Positions 1-8,117 are shown, counted from the stretch's first letter. The stretch: DNA of 41,532 nucleotides from Bacteroidales bacterium (GCA_012517855.1 JAAYUD010000112.1:1-41532); one strand, 5' to 3'. The notes: generated by a model from the sequence alone, not told the origin. Translations and numbers: made by a program.

Positions 1-420
1 GCAACGTTGCAAGACATTACTTGTGATTCTGATGGCAAGATAGCCAATTTTATTTCGCCTAAGGGTGTCAGCGATTTTATGCCTATACATAATTTTAAGA
101 ATAAAGAACCTTATTTTATAGGTGTGTTTCTTGTCGGTGCTTATCAAGAAATACTTGGCGATATGCATAATTTATTTGGCGATACTAATGCTATTCATGT
201 ATCTGTCAACGAAAAGAACTATACGATTGAACAAATTATTGATGGTGAGACTGTTGCCGAGGTCCTTGATTATGTTCAGTATAACCCGAAACGGTTAGTG
301 AGAACTCTTGAAACATGGGTTACCAAGTCGGTGAAGGAAGGGAAAATTTCGCTGGAAGAAGGGAAAGAGTTTCTATCAAATTACCGTAGCGGTTTGTATG
401 GCTATACTTATTTGGTATAA
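1..420 (+). CDS. speA: Biosynthetic arginine decarboxylase, C-terminal fragment
   Basis: The reading frame is open from the first base of the window, so this is the last ~139 residues of a longer protein cut by the window edge; the in-frame TTG at 7 is not a start. The residues match the C-terminal part of the SpeA-type, PLP-dependent arginine decarboxylase (arginine to agmatine, the first step of polyamine synthesis). Recognisable stretches are FIGVFLVGAYQEILGDMHNLFG, cited here only as the run around GAYQEILGD, and the terminal YGYTYLV-like end. In the family the GAYQE region helps form the active site at the dimer interface. The gene is followed 25 bp later by argB, so arginine synthesis and arginine use lie side by side and are probably co-transcribed. 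Family assignment is firm; the start and N-terminal domain are outside the window. Confidence 0.9.
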   Translation, partial: ATLQDITCDSDGKIANFISPKGVSDFMPIHNFKNKEPYFIGVFLVGAYQEILGDMHNLFGDTNAIHVSVNEKNYTIEQIIDGETVAEVLDYVQYNPKRLVRTLETWVTKSVKEGKISLEEGKEFLSNYRSGLYGYTYLV

Positions 421-445
421 AGGTGAATATTATCCAAAATAAATA

Positions 446-1219
446 ATGAAAGAGAAGCTCACTATTATTAAGGTCGGAGGGAAGGTCGTCGAGGATGATA
501 CTTCTCTCCAACTGCTATTATCTGATTTTGCTGCAATAAAAGGTAAAAAGATCCTTGTTCATGGTGGGGGACGATCGGCTACTAAACTTGCTGCCATGCT
601 TGGCGTTGAAAATAAGATGGTTGGTGGTCGCCGTATTACCGATGAGTCTATGCTGCGGATTGTTACTATGGTGTATGGCGGATTAGTCAACAAGAATGTG
701 GTAGCCAAATTGCAGGCAATGGATATCAACGCTTTGGGGTTGACTGGCGCAGATATGAATGTGATTTGTTCAGTGATACGTCCTATAAAAGATGTAGACT
801 ATGGCTTTGTGGGAGATGTGAAAAAAGTTGATGCCGCTATCCTATCTGATTTAATTAGTAAAGGGATTGTTCCCGTCATGGCTCCTTTGACTCACGATGG
901 CGAAGGGCATCTATTGAATACCAATGCTGATACGATAGCTGGTGAAACAGCCAAAGCTCTTGCTCCTTATTTTGCTGTCACTCTAATTTACTGCTTTGAG
1001 AAATCCGGTGTGTTGCGCGATGAAAATGATGATAATAGCATTATTCCTTCTATCAGTTACCAAGAATTCCAATCTCTCATCACAGAAAAAGTTATTCAAG
1101 GGGGGATGATTCCAAAATTAGAGAACGCATTTGCTGCTATTAATGCAGGTGTCGAGGAAGTATTAATTACTTCTGCTTCAGCTATTAATGCTATCGGTGG
1201 AACTCATATTAAAAAATAA
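446..1219 (+). CDS. argB: N-acetylglutamate kinase (possibly N-succinylglutamate kinase)
   Basis: 257 residues, the usual length for ArgB. The amino acid kinase fold is shown by the N-terminal IIKVGGKVVED lysine/glycine motif, the HGGG turn near residues 32-40, and NTNADTIAGETAKAL in the C-terminal half, which forms part of the nucleotide and substrate sites. It phosphorylates the gamma-carboxyl of an N-acylated glutamate in arginine biosynthesis, in the cytoplasm. Bacteroides species are known to use N-succinyl rather than N-acetyl intermediates in this pathway, so the true substrate may be N-succinylglutamate; the sequence alone does not settle this. The ATG lies 25 bp after speA. A short hairpin follows the stop codon. 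Confidence 0.93.
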   Translation: MKEKLTIIKVGGKVVEDDTSLQLLLSDFAAIKGKKILVHGGGRSATKLAAMLGVENKMVGGRRITDESMLRIVTMVYGGLVNKNVVAKLQAMDINALGLTGADMNVICSVIRPIKDVDYGFVGDVKKVDAAILSDLISKGIVPVMAPLTHDGEGHLLNTNADTIAGETAKALAPYFAVTLIYCFEKSGVLRDENDDNSIIPSISYQEFQSLITEKVIQGGMIPKLENAFAAINAGVEEVLITSASAINAIGGTHIKK

Positions 1220-1230
1220 TTCCAAAAAAA

Positions 1231-1256
1231 AGCCTTTCGGCTGTAACTTTTCTATT
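1231..1256 (+). terminator. Possible weak terminator after argB
   Basis: A short perfect hairpin, AGCC-TTTC-GGCT (1231-1242), sits behind a run of A residues and is followed by a T-rich stretch. The stem is only 4 bp plus possible A-T pairs, so termination may be partial. It separates argB from the sigma factor gene. Confidence 0.4.
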
Positions 1257-1279
1257 CATCAACCGTCATTATTATAGAG

Positions 1280-1789
1280 ATGCAAGAAATTAGCTTCCGA
1301 AAAGACATATTGCCATTGAAAGATAAACTCTTCCGATTGGCGCTTCGGATTACCCTCAATAGGGCAGAAGCAGAAGATGTCGTGCAGGATACTATGTTGA
1401 GGGTATGGAGTAGAAGAGACGAGTGGTCTAAGTTCGATTCGATAGAGGCTTTTTGTATGACAGTTGCTCGAAATTTGGCAATTGATCGGAGCCAAAAGAT
1501 GGATGCAAAGAATTTAGAATTGACCCCCGAAATGGAACAAGCTAGTGATGCATCAGGCCCTTATAATCTGTTGGTGCAGACTGAAAGGTTGAATTTGATT
1601 CACCAATTGATTAATAAACTTCCTGAGAAACAACGGACTGTTATACAACTCCGAGATATCGAGGGAAAAAATTATAAAGAAATTGCAAAAGTCATGGGAC
1701 TGACAGAAGAACAAGTAAAAGTGACGCTGTTCAGAGCACGACAAAAAGTAAAAGAACAATATTTAGCGATAGACGGATATGGATTATAA
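1280..1789 (+). CDS. ECF-type RNA polymerase sigma-70 factor
   Basis: 169 residues, a normal length for an extracytoplasmic-function sigma factor. Region 2 lies around residues 10-75 (AEDVVQDTMLRVWSR is the core-binding and -10 recognition helix). Region 4 lies around residues 112-162, with LPEKQRTVIQLRDIEG followed by the helix-turn-helix YKEIAKVMGLTEEQVKV and the terminal RARQKVKE. It directs RNA polymerase to a special promoter set in response to an envelope or other signal. Its stop overlaps the next gene by 11 bp, and that gene encodes a membrane protein, as in sigma/anti-sigma pairs. The regulon cannot be read from the window. Confidence 0.92.
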   Translation: MQEISFRKDILPLKDKLFRLALRITLNRAEAEDVVQDTMLRVWSRRDEWSKFDSIEAFCMTVARNLAIDRSQKMDAKNLELTPEMEQASDASGPYNLLVQTERLNLIHQLINKLPEKQRTVIQLRDIEGKNYKEIAKVMGLTEEQVKVTLFRARQKVKEQYLAIDGYGL

Positions 1790-2291
1790 GAATATTGAAC
1801 AATTGTTGGAACGTTATTGGCGGGGCGAAACCTCTCTTGAAGAGGAAAACCAATTGCGTGATTTCTTCACCAGTGGTGAGGTTCCGGCAGCCCTATTGCT
1901 TTATAAAGAATTATTTGTTTATCAAAAAGAACAACAGATTGAAGGCTTGGGAGCAGATTTTGATGCTCGAATGTTGAGTAAAGTTGAAAGCCCGATTGTA
2001 AAAGCAAAGCATCTTTCGTTAGTCAGTCGCTTTAAGCCCCTCTTTAGGGCCGCTGCTGTTGTAACGGTTTTCTTAATGCTGGGAAATGTTGCTCAACGTT
2101 CTTTGTTTCATAATGATGCACTCGATTATAATTATAATAATTATCGGGATACTTATGATGATCCGAATGTCGCTTATAAAAAAGTTTCTTCGGCATTGTT
2201 GATTCTTTCTGATGAGATTAGTAAATCAAATAACCAAAATTCTGCTGATAGTATTTATAAGGCGGCAACAGATTCGGTGATGAATGAATAA
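1779..2291 (+). CDS. Single-pass membrane protein, candidate anti-sigma factor
   Basis: 170 residues. The N-terminal ~85 residues are charged and predicted cytoplasmic, starting with a motif (LLERYWRGETSLEEE) that is common at the N-terminus of Bacteroidetes proteins encoded next to ECF sigma factors. One hydrophobic segment lies near residues 88-106, followed by a ~65-residue polar tail (Asn/Tyr/Asp rich) probably in the periplasm. It overlaps the sigma gene by 11 bp, so translational coupling is likely. Architecture and position suggest it holds or tunes the sigma factor, but no canonical zinc anti-sigma motif (HxxxCxxC) is visible, so the role is inference. Confidence 0.75.
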   Translation: MDYKNIEQLLERYWRGETSLEEENQLRDFFTSGEVPAALLLYKELFVYQKEQQIEGLGADFDARMLSKVESPIVKAKHLSLVSRFKPLFRAAAVVTVFLMLGNVAQRSLFHNDALDYNYNNYRDTYDDPNVAYKKVSSALLILSDEISKSNNQNSADSIYKAATDSVMNE

Positions 2292-2778
2292 TATGAAGAG
2301 CGTTCTTTTGACTTTATTGATGACAGTTCTCTCTGTGGCAGCAATGGCGCAGGATTTCGCTACTCGTTTTATGGCTGAGCATAAAAAGGATGCTAATTTG
2401 ACGTGTATTACGATTAGTCCTACGATGATGAAACAGATATTGAAGGTTGATGCGGTAGAGAAGGATGAGAAAATGGCAGACGTTATCTCCAATCTGAAGA
2501 GTATGCAGCTTATTACTTCTAAAATGAAGGCTGCACGTTATTATCAGGAGGCTCTTAAGGTCATTGAGAAAAATGCCAATCGTTTTGATCCGTATCTTTC
2601 TTCAAAAGACCGTTTTGGTGAGAGCCGCATAATGGTTAGAAGGCATAAGGGAGCTATTGTGGAGATGGTTATGTTTACCAATTATCGGAAGGCTTTTTCA
2701 GTTATTAATTTTACTGGAATCATGAGCGATGAGTTTATTTCAGAACTTGCCCGTTCAATGAGACAGAAGCGTTCTTAG
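2284..2778 (+). CDS. DUF4252 family secreted protein
   Basis: 164 residues with an N-terminal signal peptide (hydrophobic core VLLTLLMTVLSVAAMA, probable cleavage after AMA before QD). The mature part matches the DUF4252 family, small periplasmic proteins of Bacteroidetes usually encoded beside ECF sigma operons; the function is unknown. The start at 2284 overlaps the previous stop by 8 bp; a second in-frame ATG at 2293 (MKSVLL) is an equally good start and gives a more typical signal peptide. It closes the sigma operon, since a strong terminator follows at 2896. Confidence 0.8.
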   Translation: MNNMKSVLLTLLMTVLSVAAMAQDFATRFMAEHKKDANLTCITISPTMMKQILKVDAVEKDEKMADVISNLKSMQLITSKMKAARYYQEALKVIEKNANRFDPYLSSKDRFGESRIMVRRHKGAIVEMVMFTNYRKAFSVINFTGIMSDEFISELARSMRQKRS

Positions 2779-2895
2779 TTTAAAAAAGATATATTTTCAT
2801 TTGCTTAGAAATATAGTTAGTGTGCTTAATTAAAACAAACATTGAAGCTGTGAAGCTTCTTCTCTCAATTTTTCATAAGACTTAATAATAGATAT

Positions 2896-2923
2896 GGGCT
2901 GCCGGTGGCAGCCCTTTCTTTTT
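2896..2923 (+). terminator. Rho-independent terminator of the sigma factor operon
   Basis: A perfect 8-bp GC-rich stem, GGGCTGCC (2896-2903) and GGCAGCCC (2907-2914), with a 3-nt loop and a T-rich tail TTTCTTTTT. Confidence 0.85.
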
Positions 2924-3005
2924 AGTTTCAAAGTTGTAATCGTGTGTTTTCTTAAAAGAGTATTAAATGTTTGGCGAAAATATTAAGGGCTATGATTAAA
3001 TTCAG

Positions 3006-3013
3006 TACATTTG
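3006..3013 (+). promoter_or_regulatory. Bacteroidetes -7 element upstream of GH35 gene
   Basis: TACATTTG matches the TAnnTTTG -7 consensus. No good TTTG -33 box lies at the usual distance. The expected transcription start near 3020 favours the ATG at 3084 over the in-frame upstream start at 3027. Confidence 0.4.
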
Positions 3014-3083
3014 TTACTCATTTAAAGTGAAGATTATTACTAACTTATTATTCTACCTATTAAAAAATAAATACAAAACGTTT

Positions 3084-4949
3084 ATGAAAGGAATCAAACT
3101 TCTTCTTCTTTCGGTGGTGTTAGCTTTGATTAGTATGTCTGCTTTTTCTCAAAAAGCGAAGCATTCTTTTGTTATTAAAGATGGTAATTTTGTGTACGAT
3201 GGCAAAGCTGTTCAAATCCATTCGGGCGAAATGCATCCTGCCCGTGTGCCTTCTGCTTATTGGCGTCATCGTATGAAAATGATGAAAGCAATGGGGCTGA
3301 ATACTTTGACTTGTTATATATTTTGGAATTACCAAGAGGTTGCTCCCGGCGTTTGGGATTGGAAAACAGATAATCATAATTTACGTGCTTTTGTCAAGAC
3401 TGCGGGCGAAGAAGGTTTGATGGTTATTCTCCGTCCTGGTCCCTATTGTTGCGCCGAGTGGGAGTTCGGAGGCTATCCCTGGTGGCTTCAAAACGTCAAA
3501 GATTTAGTTATTCGTGCTAATAATAAACCTTTTTTGGATTCTTGTCGTGTATATATTAACCAGCTTGCAGATCAAATTCGCGATTTACAGGTTACCCATG
3601 GGGGCCCCATTATTATGGTGCAGGCTGAGAACGAGTTTGGCTCTTATGTTGCGCAGCGTCCCGATATTCCATTGGATCAACACAAAAAATATAGTGCTGC
3701 CATTCGTCAACAATTGCTTGATGCAGGTTTTGATATTCCTATGTTCACTTCGGACGGCACTTGGTTGTTTAAGGGTGGTAGTATAGAAGGAGCTCTACCT
3801 ATGGCAAATGGAGAAAGTAATATTGCAAATTTAAAAAAGGCTGTTAATCAGTACCATGGTGGTGTAGGTCCATATATGGTAGCCGAATATTATCCCGGTT
3901 GGCTGTCGCATTGGGCTGAACCTTTTCCGAGGGTTAAACCCGAAAGTATTGTGAAAGAGATAGAGCCTTTTCTACAAAACGGCATTAATTTTAATTTTTA
4001 TATGATACATGGTGGTACTAATTTTGGCTTCACAGCAGGTGCCAATTTTAGTAATGCTACAAATATTCAGCCTGATCTGACGAGTTATGATTATGATGCT
4101 CCGATTAGTGAGGCTGGATGGGCAACTCCGAAATATAATATTCTTCGTGATTTGATGAAGAAATATGTGAAATACAATGTACCTGAGATTCCAAAACAGA
4201 TTCCTGTTATCGAAATTCCTGCTATCAAATTGACTAAAACGGTAAGTCTGTTCGATATTGTTGATAAACAGAATCCTGTTGAAAATGATACACCAATGAC
4301 CTTTGAGGCCTTGAATCAAGGTTATGGATATGTTCTTTATCGTCGTCATTTCAATCAGCCTATCAATGGACTGATGAAAGTTGATGGCATTGCTGACTAT
4401 GCTTTAGTTTATGTCAACGGCAAAAAGGTAGGAGAGCTGAATCGAGTATTCGATAAAGATAGTATTGATGTAGATATACCTTTCAATGGTACACTTGATA
4501 TTTTGGTAGAAAACATGGGGCGAATTAATTATGGCGCTCGTATTACTGATAATCTGAAGGGTATCACTAAACCTGTATTGATTGATGGCATGGAAATTAC
4601 CGGTGGTTGGCAAATGTTTAAGTTGCCTATGGATAAAATGCCCGATTTGAGTAAATGTACGCCATCTTATACTCAAGGTAATCCTGTGATTTATGGAGCT
4701 TCTTTCGAAGTATCGTCGGTAGGAGATACTTTTCTTGATATGCAACATTGGGGAAAGGGCATTGTCTTTGTGAATGGAATCAATCTTGGACGTTATTGGA
4801 AGGTGGGCCCACAGCAAACGCTCTACTTACCAGGTTGCTATTTGAAGAAAGGAGAAAATACGATTGTGGTATTTGAACAACAAAATGATGTGAAGCAACA
4901 GACGCTCACAGGAGTCAAAGTTCCGGTGCTCGATCAGCTGAAGAAATAG
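3084..4949 (+). CDS. Glycoside hydrolase family 35 beta-galactosidase
   Basis: 621 residues from the ATG at 3084, chosen because it gives a clean signal peptide (core LLLLSVVLALISMSA, cleavage near FSQ); an in-frame start at 3027 would add 19 residues before it. The GH35 TIM barrel carries the acid/base glutamate in AENEFGSY (about Glu184) and the nucleophile in VAEYYPGW (about Glu268), both in family-typical context. The C-terminal ~230 residues form beta-rich galactose-binding-like domains, including a GIVFVNGINLGRYW stretch common at the end of GH35 enzymes. It removes terminal beta-galactose from glycans, probably in the periplasm. It is followed by a strong terminator, so it is likely transcribed apart from the MFS-GH130 pair. 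Confidence 0.93.
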   Translation: MKGIKLLLLSVVLALISMSAFSQKAKHSFVIKDGNFVYDGKAVQIHSGEMHPARVPSAYWRHRMKMMKAMGLNTLTCYIFWNYQEVAPGVWDWKTDNHNLRAFVKTAGEEGLMVILRPGPYCCAEWEFGGYPWWLQNVKDLVIRANNKPFLDSCRVYINQLADQIRDLQVTHGGPIIMVQAENEFGSYVAQRPDIPLDQHKKYSAAIRQQLLDAGFDIPMFTSDGTWLFKGGSIEGALPMANGESNIANLKKAVNQYHGGVGPYMVAEYYPGWLSHWAEPFPRVKPESIVKEIEPFLQNGINFNFYMIHGGTNFGFTAGANFSNATNIQPDLTSYDYDAPISEAGWATPKYNILRDLMKKYVKYNVPEIPKQIPVIEIPAIKLTKTVSLFDIVDKQNPVENDTPMTFEALNQGYGYVLYRRHFNQPINGLMKVDGIADYALVYVNGKKVGELNRVFDKDSIDVDIPFNGTLDILVENMGRINYGARITDNLKGITKPVLIDGMEITGGWQMFKLPMDKMPDLSKCTPSYTQGNPVIYGASFEVSSVGDTFLDMQHWGKGIVFVNGINLGRYWKVGPQQTLYLPGCYLKKGENTIVVFEQQNDVKQQTLTGVKVPVLDQLKK

Positions 4950-4967
4950 TATTTATCAATATAAGTT

Positions 4968-5012
4968 TTGGGCTAATTAGGTATGAGTTTAATTAGCCCA
5001 ATTTGTTTTTTT
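4968..5012 (+). terminator. Rho-independent terminator after GH35 gene
   Basis: A perfect 12-bp stem, TTGGGCTAATTA (4968-4979) with TAATTAGCCCAA (4990-5001), followed by TTTGTTTTTTT. Confidence 0.85.
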
Positions 5013-5106
5013 AACGTTAATGATTAATAAAAAGAATAAGTGAGGTGTTCCTTTTGAATATCTTAATTGTAATATACTAGAATAAAGCCAAATTAACCAA
5101 TTCTGA

Positions 5107-6438
5107 ATGGAAACTAAAAAGAAAACAGTAAGTCCCATAACTTGGGTGCCTACACTTTATTTCGCCATGGGGATGCCTTTCGTTGTTCTCAACATGGTCA
5201 GTGGATTAATGTTCAAAGGACTGGACGTCTCCGATTCGCAGATAGCACTCTGGACCTCCCTCATTATGTTCCCCTGGACTTTTAAACCTCTTTGGAGTCC
5301 GTTTCTTGAGATGTATCGTACAAAGAAGTTTTTTGCCGTACTAACTCAAATAGCCACCGGAATCGTCTTTGGTCTTATCGCTTTGGCTCTTAATTTACCT
5401 CATTTTTTTGCGGTATCTATAGCGCTTATGGCCGTTATCGCTTTTAGTGGAGCTACTCACGACGTAGTTGCAGATGGTATTTACATGTCCGAACTTTCCA
5501 CAGAAGATCAATCCAAGTATATCGGTTGGCAAGGAGCTTTTTATAATATAGCTAAGATTGTAGCCTCTGGCGGACTTGTGATGCTTGCTGGTTTTCTGAT
5601 GGATTATTATACGGGCGATACATCCAAAATGGATGCTGTTCAGATTGCAGCGAGCCGTCATCATGCCAGTGTTGTCGCTTGGATGGCTGTGATGCTGCTT
5701 TGTGGTGTTGTTATGATGCTGCTGGGACTGTATCATATTAAAATGCTACCTCGGGGAGTGAAGTCGTCGGATACTCGTAAGACGGGGCGCGAGGTGTGGC
5801 ACGAACTAATAGAAGTTCTTTCAGATTTCTTCCGTAAAAAACATATCCTGTATTATATCTTTTTTATCATTCTATATCGGTTTTGCGAAGGATTCGTTAT
5901 GAAGATTGTGCCGCTGTTTCTAAAAGCCTCTCGAGCAAGCCAGGGACTTGGCATGAGTGAAAAAGAGATAGGTACTTGTTATGGTACTTTTGGTGCTGCG
6001 GCTTTTGTTATAGGATCTATTTTGGCAGGCTACTACATTGCTCGTCGGGGTTTGCAGAAATCACTATTCTTTCTTTGCTGTGTTTTCAATCTTCCCTTCT
6101 TTGCTTATACCCTATTGGCTATTTATCAGCCCCAGCAATTGTGGATTATAGGCGGTGGTATTGTTCTCGAATATTTTGGTTATGGCTTCGGTTTTGTGGG
6201 GCTAACCTTATTCATGATGCAACAAATAGCTCCCGGCAAACATCAGATGGCTCATTATGCCTTTGCCAGTGGTATTATGAATCTAGGAATGATGATACCT
6301 GGTACGATCAGTGGTTTTGTGAGCGATTGGCTAGGTTATCGTACTTTTTTTATTGTGGTATTGTTGGCCACTATTCCAGCTTTTCTGATTACGTGGTTTG
6401 TTCCTTTTACCTATCCAGATAAGAAATCTATCAAATAA
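5107..6438 (+). CDS. MFS transporter (AmpG-like branch), probable oligosaccharide permease
   Basis: 443 residues with about 12 hydrophobic segments and a charged central loop near residues 215-245 (MLPRGVKSSDTRKTGREVW), the normal layout of a major facilitator protein. The N-terminal part, with FPWTFKPLWSPFLEMY after the second helix, resembles the AmpG-like sugar and muropeptide permeases. It should move a small sugar across the inner membrane. The next gene, 16 bp downstream, is a GH130 phosphorylase, an enzyme acting in the cytoplasm on imported beta-mannosides, so the likely cargo is a mannose-containing disaccharide. The substrate is inferred from context only. Confidence 0.88.
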   Translation: METKKKTVSPITWVPTLYFAMGMPFVVLNMVSGLMFKGLDVSDSQIALWTSLIMFPWTFKPLWSPFLEMYRTKKFFAVLTQIATGIVFGLIALALNLPHFFAVSIALMAVIAFSGATHDVVADGIYMSELSTEDQSKYIGWQGAFYNIAKIVASGGLVMLAGFLMDYYTGDTSKMDAVQIAASRHHASVVAWMAVMLLCGVVMMLLGLYHIKMLPRGVKSSDTRKTGREVWHELIEVLSDFFRKKHILYYIFFIILYRFCEGFVMKIVPLFLKASRASQGLGMSEKEIGTCYGTFGAAAFVIGSILAGYYIARRGLQKSLFFLCCVFNLPFFAYTLLAIYQPQQLWIIGGGIVLEYFGYGFGFVGLTLFMMQQIAPGKHQMAHYAFASGIMNLGMMIPGTISGFVSDWLGYRTFFIVVLLATIPAFLITWFVPFTYPDKKSIK

Positions 6439-6454
6439 AAATAATAAATAGAGT

Positions 6455-7453
6455 ATGAGTACATTAAAAATTGAAGGTAATCCATTGCCTTATATGCCTT
6501 GGGAAGATCGTCCGGAGGGTTGCAAAGATACGATGTGGCGTTGTAGTGCCAATCCTATTATTCCTCGCGATTTATTGCCTACGTCCAATAGTATTTTCAA
6601 TAGTGCAGTTGTTCCTTTTGAAGATGGGTATGCAGGAGTGTTCCGTTGTGATGATACTAATCGTCGTATGGTACTGCACGTTGGATTCAGTAAGGATGGT
6701 GTAAAGTGGCAGATTAATGAAGAACCGCTTCGTTTTGAATGCGATGATCCTGAAATAGGCGAATGGCTTTATGGCTATGACCCGCGTGTTTGTTTTATCG
6801 AAGATCGTTATTATGTGACTTGGTGTAATGGTTATCATGGACCAACCATTGGAGTGGCATATACTTTCGACTTTAAAACATTCCATCAGTTGGAAAATGC
6901 ATTTCTTCCTTATAATAGAAATGGCGTACTGTTTCCTAAGAAAATCAATGGCAACTTTGCTATGTTGAGCCGTCCCAGCGATACAGGTCATACCCCTTTT
7001 GGAGATATATTCTATAGTGAGTCTCCCGATTTAAATTTTTGGGGTCGTCATCGTCATGTGATGTCTCCTGCTGCTTTTGAAGTAAGTGCTTGGCAGTGCA
7101 TGAAGATTGGTGCCGGTCCTATTCCAATAGAAACGTCAGAAGGCTGGTTGTTATTTTATCATGGAGTATTGCATTCTTGCAACGGATATGTTTATAGTTT
7201 CGGCTCTGCGATACTGGATAAGGATGAACCTTGGAAAGTTAAATACCGTTCGGGGCCATATCTTATTTCTCCTCAGAAGTCATACGAATGTATGGGTGAT
7301 GTTCCTAATGTATGTTTCCCTTGTGCCGAATTGCATGACCCTGAGACAGGGCGTATTGCTGTCTATTATGGCTGTGCTGATACGGTAACCGGTTTGGCTT
7401 TCGGATATATTCCTGAAATCATAGAATTCACGAAGCGTACAAGCATCATTTAA
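6455..7453 (+). CDS. GH130 beta-mannoside phosphorylase
   Basis: 332 residues with the five-bladed beta-propeller pattern of family GH130. The conserved Asp-Pro-Arg is seen in [12 protein letters not shown] near residue 110, where the family's proposed general acid Asp lies; other typical stretches are [22 protein letters not shown] and the GWLLFYHGV phosphate-site region. GH130 enzymes cleave beta-linked mannosides with phosphate to give mannose 1-phosphate. The sequence looks closest to my memory of the group acting on Man-beta-1,4-GlcNAc from N-glycans, but mannosyl-glucose or manno-oligosaccharides remain possible. No signal peptide, so it acts in the cytoplasm on sugar brought in by the preceding permease. 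A terminator follows. Confidence 0.9.
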   Translation: MSTLKIEGNPLPYMPWEDRPEGCKDTMWRCSANPIIPRDLLPTSNSIFNSAVVPFEDGYAGVFRCDDTNRRMVLHVGFSKDGVKWQINEEPLRFECDDPEIGEWLYGYDPRVCFIEDRYYVTWCNGYHGPTIGVAYTFDFKTFHQLENAFLPYNRNGVLFPKKINGNFAMLSRPSDTGHTPFGDIFYSESPDLNFWGRHRHVMSPAAFEVSAWQCMKIGAGPIPIETSEGWLLFYHGVLHSCNGYVYSFGSAILDKDEPWKVKYRSGPYLISPQKSYECMGDVPNVCFPCAELHDPETGRIAVYYGCADTVTGLAFGYIPEIIEFTKRTSII

Positions 7454-7471
7454 ATTAAAATAGTGCAATAA

Positions 7472-7508
7472 AATAAGCTCGGATTCAGTCTCTGAATTCG
7501 AGCTTATT
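7472..7508. terminator. Terminator after GH130 gene
   Basis: A 17-bp stem with one mismatch, AATAAGCTCGGATTCAG (7472-7488) and CTGAATTCGAGCTTATT (7492-7508), followed by a T-rich run on the plus strand. A-rich sequence on its left side means it could also work on the minus strand. Confidence 0.8.
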
Positions 7509-7730
7509 TATTTTAACTGCTTCATATCCGGTAAGTGCTTTAGGTTTGTTTTCAAAGAAGCAAACCGCGGCAATTACTAAAATGGAGCAAAACAAGAATC
7601 GGCATTATTTCACTCTCCGACATAACACCTTTTCTATTTGAGTCGCTTTTTACCTTTCTTCTTATCCCGAACTAGAAATGAATTATTCAGGCTAATGTTT
7701 TGCAAAAAAAAAAGGTTTAAAACTCTATCC

Positions 7731-8117
7731 GTCATGTTATCTTATTGACTGCGAGTGATATATACAGGTGCGGCTTGTTTTTGGGACCTCGAAAAGGTCT
7801 TATCTTGCTTGCTGTTAACTTGTTATGAAAAATGGGTCGCCCTCTTCGTATGTCCACCGATTAAGTCATTACTTGGTATCTTCAATTGGTCGTAGGCGAC
7901 TCTCTTGCCTACCACTCGTGCATGGAAGTGTCCCGTTCTTCCTTGTAAGAAGATGTTTTGTACACATCTTATTGAATCATCGTTGTCGTATTTAAGGCAT
8001 TTTTGTTGGTTCATTTAGGTTTTGTCGTTCCACATATGTGATTCGATCAACTCACATATATGGAACGATCGAATCACATATATGAGTTGATCGAATCACA
8101 TATGTGGAACGACAAAA
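7731..8117. repeat. Long dispersed repeat, copy 1
   Basis: About 387 bp that align end to end with 41127-41515, in the same orientation. The left ~290 bp are clearly related but diverged with small indels; shared landmarks include GAGTGATATATACA, TTGTTATGAAA, CCGATTAA and a 21-base identical run GTACACATCTTATTGAATCA(T) (7960-7980) placed exactly 64 bp before the terminal hairpin in both copies. The right end is a 90-bp hairpin that is nearly identical between copies. A minus-strand frame (7823-8014) is partly conserved, but substitutions show no third-base bias and copy 2 is frameshifted, so coding is not supported. No terminal repeats or target duplication of an insertion sequence were found. 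Confidence 0.8.
8020..8117. repeat. Long hairpin with four 22-bp-spaced palindromes, copy 1
   Basis: The core 8024-8113 begins GTCGTTC and ends GAACGAC; the outer 30 bases on each side are perfect reverse complements, extended by TTTT and AAAA flanks. Inside are four 10-bp palindromes of the form CACATATRTG at 8031-8040, 8053-8062, 8075-8084 and 8097-8106, exactly 22 bp apart, separated by 12-base spacers rich in GATCRA. The layout suits either a protein-binding array or a very stable cruciform or RNA hairpin. Confidence 0.85.

Larger units (their letters stand above)
2779..3083. other. Intergenic stretch between sigma operon and beta-galactosidase
   Basis: No gene is seen. The stretch holds a small hairpin (GAAGCT 2844-2849 with AGCTTC 2854-2859) followed by a T-rich run, the strong terminator at 2896-2923, and a promoter-like TACATTTG at 3006-3013. 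Confidence 0.6.

Noticed and set aside
7500-7620. A minus-strand run that reads like the tail of a membrane protein (CRFLFCSILVIAAVCFFEN)
   Set aside because: It follows a stop codon closely, has no start codon or conserved neighbours, and overlaps the terminator stem. Not enough to call a pseudogene.
7766-7785. GTGCG / GTGTG in the two repeats, resembling a group II intron 5' end (GUGYG)
   Set aside because: The repeats are too short and no domain V-like hairpin was found; a 5-base match is expected by chance.
8020-8117. CRISPR array reading of the 22-bp tandem units
   Set aside because: Spacers are 12 bases and nearly identical, there are only four units, and no cas genes are near.
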